The notes below the pieces were generated by a model. That model was not told the DNA's origin and ran no database searches. It was given only the letters and a program-made list of their open reading frames with translations. Shown here in pieces: positions 6,537-10,151 of a stretch of 10,151 nucleotides of DNA (positions are counted from its first letter, which is position 1; each line of letters starts with the position of its first letter). This stretch comes from Methanobacteriaceae archaeon UBA349 (GTDB lineage Archaea > Methanobacteriota > Methanobacteria > Methanobacteriales > Methanobacteriaceae). The translations under genes were made by a program, and so were the position numbers. The stretch spans positions 1-10,151 of the forward strand of contig DAWK01000171.1 in assembly GCA_002509745.1 (NCBI GenBank), in the 5' to 3' direction.

Positions 6537-7640
6537 ATGAAACTTTATGAATATAATGCCAAAGCTGTGTTTAAAAATGATGGAATATCTGTACCTGAAG
6601 GATATATGGCCAAAACCAGTGCAGAAGCCCAAAAAATTGCGAAAAATATGAACCGGCCCGTGGCCATAAAGTCTCAAGTCCTGGTAGGTGGACGTGGTAA
6701 AGCTGGTGGAATAAAATTCGCCAATACACCACAAGAAACTTTTAAATGTGCTGAAGAGTTATTATCTAGTAAAATTAAAGGTGAAAAAGTCAAATATATT
6801 CTTATAGAAGAGAAAGCCAACATTAAAAAGGAATTCTATGTCAGTGTGGCTGTTGATCGTGCCAATAAAAAACCGCTTATTATGGCCAGTGCAGAAGGCG
6901 GAGTGGATATTGAAGAATTAGCTGAAAAAAGCCCTGAAAAAATCATCAAATATCATGTTAATCCACAGGACGACTTTTTGCCCTATGAAGGGCGAGAAAT
7001 AGCTCGAAAAATGGGAGTAAAAAGCTCACTAATATCCTCCGTAGGAGGAATTATATGGAAATTATTTCAGGTATTTAAAAAATATGATGCTAACCTGGCC
7101 GAAATTAATCCACTTATTGTAACCCCTGAAGGAATTATAGCTGCTGATGCTAAACTCGATTTGGATGATGATTCTATTTTCCGTCACCTGGAAATGATGG
7201 AGCTGGATGAGTATGAAGCAGAAGAATTTGCTTTTGTAAAACTTGAGGGTGATATTGCAGTTATTGGAAATGGGGCCGGCCTAACCCTTACTGGAATGGA
7301 TATGATAAAGTTGAATGGTGGAGAACCAGCTACATTTCTAGATATTGGTGGTGGAGCATCGGCAGATGTTATAAAAAAAGCACTGGATTTAGTAATAGAT
7401 TACCCTCCAGTAAAAGTTATATTTCTAAATGTACTAGGTGGAATCACCAGAGCGGACGATGTAGCTCGAGGTATTATAAAAGCTCTAGAAGAAGCTGAAA
7501 GGAATATTCCATTGGTTATTCGGCTTACCGGTACCAATGAAGAAGAAGGACAAAGATTACTCACTGATGCAGGAGTATCTTTTGAAACATCCATGGAAGA
7601 TGCTGCTAAAAAGGCAGTAACACTTCGAAATTCTTTTTAA
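6537..7640 (+). CDS. sucC: Succinyl-CoA synthetase (ADP-forming) beta subunit SucC
   Basis: SucC joins with SucD to make succinyl-CoA from succinate, CoA and ATP, feeding the adjacent 2-oxoglutarate synthase. The 367-residue protein is somewhat shorter than the E. coli subunit (388). The N-terminal ATP-grasp domain shows VLVGGRGKAGG (48-58), the nucleotide-binding loop, then the metal-site region EINPLIVTPEG (189-199) and DAKLDLDDD (204-212). The C-terminal flavodoxin-like ligase domain shows GNGAGLTLTGMD (244-255), the power-helix loop, and TFLDIGGGAS (267-276). The start ATG has the ribosome site GAGGT six bases upstream. It lies 167 bases after korC behind a probable terminator and own promoter, in the same direction. 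sucD is not in the window; in Methanobacteriales the two subunit genes are, as far as I recall, unlinked. ADP rather than GDP specificity is assumed from the family, not shown. Confidence 0.93.
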   Translation: MKLYEYNAKAVFKNDGISVPEGYMAKTSAEAQKIAKNMNRPVAIKSQVLVGGRGKAGGIKFANTPQETFKCAEELLSSKIKGEKVKYILIEEKANIKKEFYVSVAVDRANKKPLIMASAEGGVDIEELAEKSPEKIIKYHVNPQDDFLPYEGREIARKMGVKSSLISSVGGIIWKLFQVFKKYDANLAEINPLIVTPEGIIAADAKLDLDDDSIFRHLEMMELDEYEAEEFAFVKLEGDIAVIGNGAGLTLTGMDMIKLNGGEPATFLDIGGGASADVIKKALDLVIDYPPVKVIFLNVLGGITRADDVARGIIKALEEAERNIPLVIRLTGTNEEEGQRLLTDAGVSFETSMEDAAKKAVTLRNSF

Positions 7641-7665
7641 TTTAAATTATTTTATTTAAATTAAA
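7636..7665 (+). terminator. Possible terminator of sucC
   Basis: A perfect 12-bp A/T-only inverted repeat (TTTAATTTAAAT at 7636-7647, ATTTAAATTAAA at 7654-7665) overlaps the sucC stop codon and is followed by further T-runs to about 7690. Position supports a terminator; the low stability of the stem keeps confidence moderate. Confidence 0.45.
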
Positions 7666-7769
7666 TTAGTAATTTATTTTATAATTTATTGAATTTATAG
7701 TCGAAATAGTTCTTTTTACTTTTATGAAATTTTAAAATTTAAATCTAAAACTTTAAAGTCAATAATGTG

Positions 7770-7816
7770 AAAAAAATAATGAAAAAATAAAAATAATCGT
7801 AATCTCACAGATTATT
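7770..7816 (-). terminator. Terminator of the minus-strand membrane protein gene
   Basis: Read on the minus strand, a hairpin (TAATCT and AGATTA around GTG, 7800-7814; an alternative pairing uses AATAATC and GATTATT, 7792-7816) is followed by long T-runs, the complement of the A-runs at 7770-7796. It lies about 35 bases after the stop codon of the membrane protein and faces the sucC terminator, as expected between converging genes. Confidence 0.6.
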
Positions 7817-7850
7817 AAGTTATTTATGTTTATTTATTCTTGATTTCAGA

Positions 7851-8933
7851 TTAGATACTTCTTTTTAATGTTACTGAATGGGCCATTACTAATGCTGAAA
7901 TGACAATATATGCCAACAAAGCTGACTCATTGAATGATCTATTGAATATAAACAGTCCTACAATACTTTGAGATAAAAAAGCAGCTAATGCCCCAATTAG
8001 AAGTGCTTCTCTTCCTAAAAATATCCGACTGCCGTCCTTTCGCTTAGCCCTATACTTTCGCAAAATAAAAAATCCGGTTATGGTAACTAACATTATCCAT
8101 CCCATTAAAAATAATAGTCCCACATATCCCGCGTCAAAAGCTACTGCAAATAATCCCGGGAGCATATAATCAATATAATCCTTTTTTACAACAAGTACTC
8201 CATAAAAAAGATGATATGGTAATCCTAAACCTTGAATAAATGTCATAGGGAGCACAATATAACCATCTGCCCCACCTAAGCATTCTGCTTTCCAGTAACA
8301 AGATCCTTGTACATGACCAAGTAAGTTAGTATTTGTTAAAACTGTTTTTAAACTAGGAATAGAGTAATGTTCCAATCTAGAAACCCTTAACATGGGACTT
8401 AAAACTGCTTTATTAAGTATTTGTGACATGATTTCTAGAACTGCAAAGGCCCCCACACCAGCAATAGTAAAACCTATGACTGATTTACGGGTTATTTTAG
8501 TACTTCTTTTAAAACTCTTGGACATTATTAAGTATCCGAAAGCCCATCCCAAAAACCATAAAATAAGGAAAGACCTGTGCATTATTCCTCCGGCCACTGC
8601 AATAACAAAGAACAGAATAATGGTCAATGTTTTTATGGATGTTGATTTAATACCTACTTCACTGAGTAAGCTAGCAGCGGCAGCCACAGTAACCCATCCA
8701 AAAACAGCTAAAGGGCCAAAAGGGTGAGTAAATTCATGGTGGTTCAGGAAAGGAAGCAATAATATTATAGCATCTACACTAAACATTGCAGCTATAAGAG
8801 AAGTAAGTACAATCCCTAAAAATAATACCATACTTAACGGCAAGGCCACTACATTAAAAAGAAGTAAAATTCCTAGGTGCATAATGACTGCTACTTCTAT
8901 TATTAGTTGTAGATTATTTTGAGCAATAAACAT
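7851..8933 (-). CDS. Multi-pass membrane protein, function unknown (polysaccharide-polymerase-like topology)
   Basis: I do not recognise the family with certainty. The predicted 360-residue protein is strongly hydrophobic with 9-10 membrane helices: about five up to residue 140, one near 152-175, then a long polar loop (about 178-225), then three or four more to the end. The loop contains Cys212 and Cys218 (GSCYWKAECLGG), which could form a disulfide outside the cell. Short Lys/Arg-rich stretches (about 138-150 and 292-308) are likely cytoplasmic. This arrangement resembles polymerases or ligases of cell-surface polysaccharides (Wzy/WaaL-like), but no diagnostic residue proves it; a transporter is possible. 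The ATG at 8933 is chosen; an in-frame TTG at 8942 coincides with the predicted transcription start, making it less likely. There is no ribosome site, in keeping with a nearly leaderless transcript. It points toward sucC and is downstream of a DUF1002-like gene on the same strand. Confidence 0.8.
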   Translation of the reverse strand: MFIAQNNLQLIIEVAVIMHLGILLLFNVVALPLSMVLFLGIVLTSLIAAMFSVDAIILLLPFLNHHEFTHPFGPLAVFGWVTVAAAASLLSEVGIKSTSIKTLTIILFFVIAVAGGIMHRSFLILWFLGWAFGYLIMSKSFKRSTKITRKSVIGFTIAGVGAFAVLEIMSQILNKAVLSPMLRVSRLEHYSIPSLKTVLTNTNLLGHVQGSCYWKAECLGGADGYIVLPMTFIQGLGLPYHLFYGVLVVKKDYIDYMLPGLFAVAFDAGYVGLLFLMGWIMLVTITGFFILRKYRAKRKDGSRIFLGREALLIGALAAFLSQSIVGLFIFNRSFNESALLAYIVISALVMAHSVTLKRSI

Positions 8934-8960
8934 GATTATCAAATTAGTTTTAATAATCAG

Positions 8961-8973
8961 TAATATAAATATA
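8961..8973 (-). promoter_or_regulatory. TATA box of the membrane protein gene
   Basis: On the minus strand this reads TATATTTATATTA, close to the archaeal TATA consensus. Its centre lies about 34 bases before the ATG at 8933, so a start 25-27 bases downstream would leave a leader of only a few bases. Confidence 0.55.
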
Positions 8974-9255
8974 TGTGCTGAATTTGTTTTAAAATCAAAT
9001 GAAAGAAATTATTTGTTCATTTTTGTTTCTCTAAGTTAAATACTGACCCCGAAAATTTAAAAGAGATTTACAAATTTTTTCAAACCAACAGTGCAGATAT
9101 TATACTGATTTAATTAATTATGAACTTTTTATAATCTTTCCAAAAAACATCTCCAAAAGAACAATATCCCAAAAATATCAAATTGATCGATATTTTTATT
9201 AATTTCAATTTAAAAAAAATATGGGAAAAACTTAATTAAAAATCTAAAAATTTAA

Positions 9256-9299
9256 GAGAATTGGAATTATAATAAATTGATTTATAACCCAATATTCTC
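9256..9299 (-). terminator. Probable terminator of the DUF1002-like gene
   Basis: On the minus strand, about 20 bases after the stop codon, GAGAATATTGG and CCAATTCTC form a stem with a two-base bulge and a loop of roughly 24 bases, followed by T-rich runs (complement of about 9215-9255). The bulge and large loop make it imperfect, but its location fits. Confidence 0.45.
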
Positions 9300-9320
9300 A
9301 ATTCAAGTGAAATACTTTAT

Positions 9321-10151
9321 TTATTGTCCGGAAACTAATCCTTGCACATAATTCAATATTTCTTGCAAGAAACTGGTTATTTGATCTACAAATCCTGGAT
9401 TAGAAACTTGTTGACTTATACCTTGAAGCTTATCCTGGAAATTAGTCAAATTGGATCGAACTTTCTGAGAATTAGCCACCGAATCAGCTATTTGTTGAGT
9501 CTGGTTGTTACTAAGATTAATATTCATTTGATTTGCAACATTTACCACAATAACTTTTATCTCATCAGGATTCTGTAAATTCTGACTTTGAGTCTGATTT
9601 TTTACATCAGAGAAAAGTTGGGCCACCTTGTCCCCATTTTGACCAGTTTGATTTACCAATTGAGTTTCCAGATATAATTCCTCAGTAGATGCTATTTTGG
9701 CTTCTTCTGGAATAGGAGTGCCTACTGCAATCTCATAAGATTTTAAAACTCCCGCTAAAGCAGCTTCACCAGTAGCTGGGACTGGAGAAGAAACAACTAC
9801 ATATCCACGATCTATTCCTGAAGATTGTAGGGCGTTAGCATACATTTGCGGTGTTACTACAGTTACTTTACTTTTATCTACAATGACCTTAATTCCTTTT
9901 TGATAGCTTAAATCAACCATGGCACATGAAAATATCTTACTTGAAGGATAAACCAATCCCGTGATATTTTTAGATATAGTATTAACTTCTGAAGCAGTTA
10001 TAACCTTAGTATTTGCATCAGTTACATTTTTATCAGTTTTAGACTGAAAATAGTTCAACATTGAGTTTTTATATGCTGCATTGTTATTGGTTGCTTCCCC
10101 TAGGGTAATTGAAAAACCAGAAACAGCATATATGGGAGCAATAAGTACTAA
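9321..10151 (-). CDS. Exported DUF1002-like (YpuA-like) protein, 5' end outside window
   Basis: The frame stays open past the ATG at 10061 to the window edge, adding 30 residues (LVLIAPIYAVSGFSITLGEA and onward), so 276 residues are visible and the true start lies to the right. Those added residues look like the end of a signal peptide (about to AVSG) followed by the SITLGEA segment with which mature DUF1002 proteins begin. The conserved core includes VITASEVNTISKNITG, VDLSYQKGIKVIV, VTPQMYANAL, and a GYVVVSSPVPATGEAALAGV segment ahead of LKSYE, which match my memory of this family, also found as YpuA in Bacillus. The C-terminal half (about 170-276) is Gln/Asn-rich and mostly helical, possibly coiled coil, ending in a hydrophobic amphipathic stretch (FVDQITSFLQEILNYVQGLV). 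The biochemical role is unknown; export and the neighbourhood suggest a cell-envelope job. Confidence 0.75.
   Translation of the reverse strand, partial: LVLIAPIYAVSGFSITLGEATNNNAAYKNSMLNYFQSKTDKNVTDANTKVITASEVNTISKNITGLVYPSSKIFSCAMVDLSYQKGIKVIVDKSKVTVVTPQMYANALQSSGIDRGYVVVSSPVPATGEAALAGVLKSYEIAVGTPIPEEAKIASTEELYLETQLVNQTGQNGDKVAQLFSDVKNQTQSQNLQNPDEIKVIVVNVANQMNINLSNNQTQQIADSVANSQKVRSNLTNFQDKLQGISQQVSNPGFVDQITSFLQEILNYVQGLVSGQ

Larger units (their letters stand above)
8943..9320. other. 378-base gene-free stretch with promoter, hairpin and terminator signals
   Basis: I find no convincing coding frame here. The left end holds the TATA box for the membrane protein. Near the middle is a perfect 9-bp inverted repeat (AAAAATATC at 9171-9179, GATATTTTT at 9189-9197) with a 9-base loop, T-rich after it on both strands. 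On the plus strand CCCCGAAAATTTAAAAG at 9047-9063 resembles a BRE-plus-TATA element, so a small RNA between about 9085 and 9200 is conceivable but unproven. The right end holds the probable terminator of the DUF1002-like gene. Confidence 0.5.

Noticed and set aside
8392..8727. Plus-strand open frame opposite the membrane protein
   Set aside because: It is a shadow of the minus-strand gene, with no ribosome site; the minus frame has a coherent pattern of membrane helices, TATA box and terminator.
1..10151. Mobile element, CRISPR array, toxin-antitoxin, defence or RNA gene
   Set aside because: No transposase or integrase motifs, no regularly spaced repeats, no small paired genes of toxin type and no cloverleaf-like sequence were seen on either strand.

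Overview
The window looks like a chromosomal segment of a mesophilic methanogenic archaeon of the order Methanobacteriales, most likely Methanobacterium or a close relative. The supporting evidence is an AT-rich genome with very A/T-rich intergenic DNA, archaeal Shine-Dalgarno motifs of the GGTG/GGAG type, T-tract terminators, a methanopterin-pathway gene (mptD), and a four-subunit 2-oxoglutarate:ferredoxin oxidoreductase (korDABC) followed by sucC, as expected for the incomplete reductive TCA pathway of these organisms. This assignment rests on reading the proteins; no database search was made.

Layout, left to right. Positions 2-823 (+) hold the C-terminal part of a protein whose motifs resemble CpaB/RcpC pilus proteins (possibly the archaeal DUF515 family); its start lies outside the window. 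A strong terminator follows. Positions 932-1846 (+) encode a secreted surface protein with a signal peptide, two probable beta-rich domains, a Ser-rich stalk and a C-terminal TTG-VP / hydrophobic / Arg tail that resembles a sortase sorting signal. Positions 2070-2792 (+) encode a sortase with its catalytic His, Cys and Arg and two extra C-terminal membrane segments. Positions 2909-3295 (+) encode the archaeal dihydroneopterin aldolase MptD.

Central metabolism fills 3542-7640 (+). The genes korD, korA, korB and korC form one tight operon encoding the 2-oxoglutarate synthase. After a terminator, sucC encodes the succinyl-CoA synthetase beta subunit from its own promoter. Together they would convert succinate to succinyl-CoA and then, with CO2 and reduced ferredoxin, to 2-oxoglutarate for glutamate synthesis. 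The sucD partner is not in the window. Two adjacent perfect palindromes lie just upstream of the probable kor TATA box.

The right third is on the minus strand and converges on sucC. Positions 7851-8933 encode a 9-10-helix membrane protein of unknown function, with a TATA box placed for a nearly leaderless transcript. Positions 9321-10151 encode most of an exported DUF1002-like (YpuA-like) protein whose start lies beyond the right edge. The 378-base gap between them contains no gene, only a promoter, hairpins and a probable terminator.

The most interesting uncharacterised material is the cell-surface part: the adjacent sortase and candidate substrate, the CpaB-like protein, the membrane protein and the DUF1002 protein. 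I saw no transposon, CRISPR array, tRNA, rRNA or recognisable defence system.
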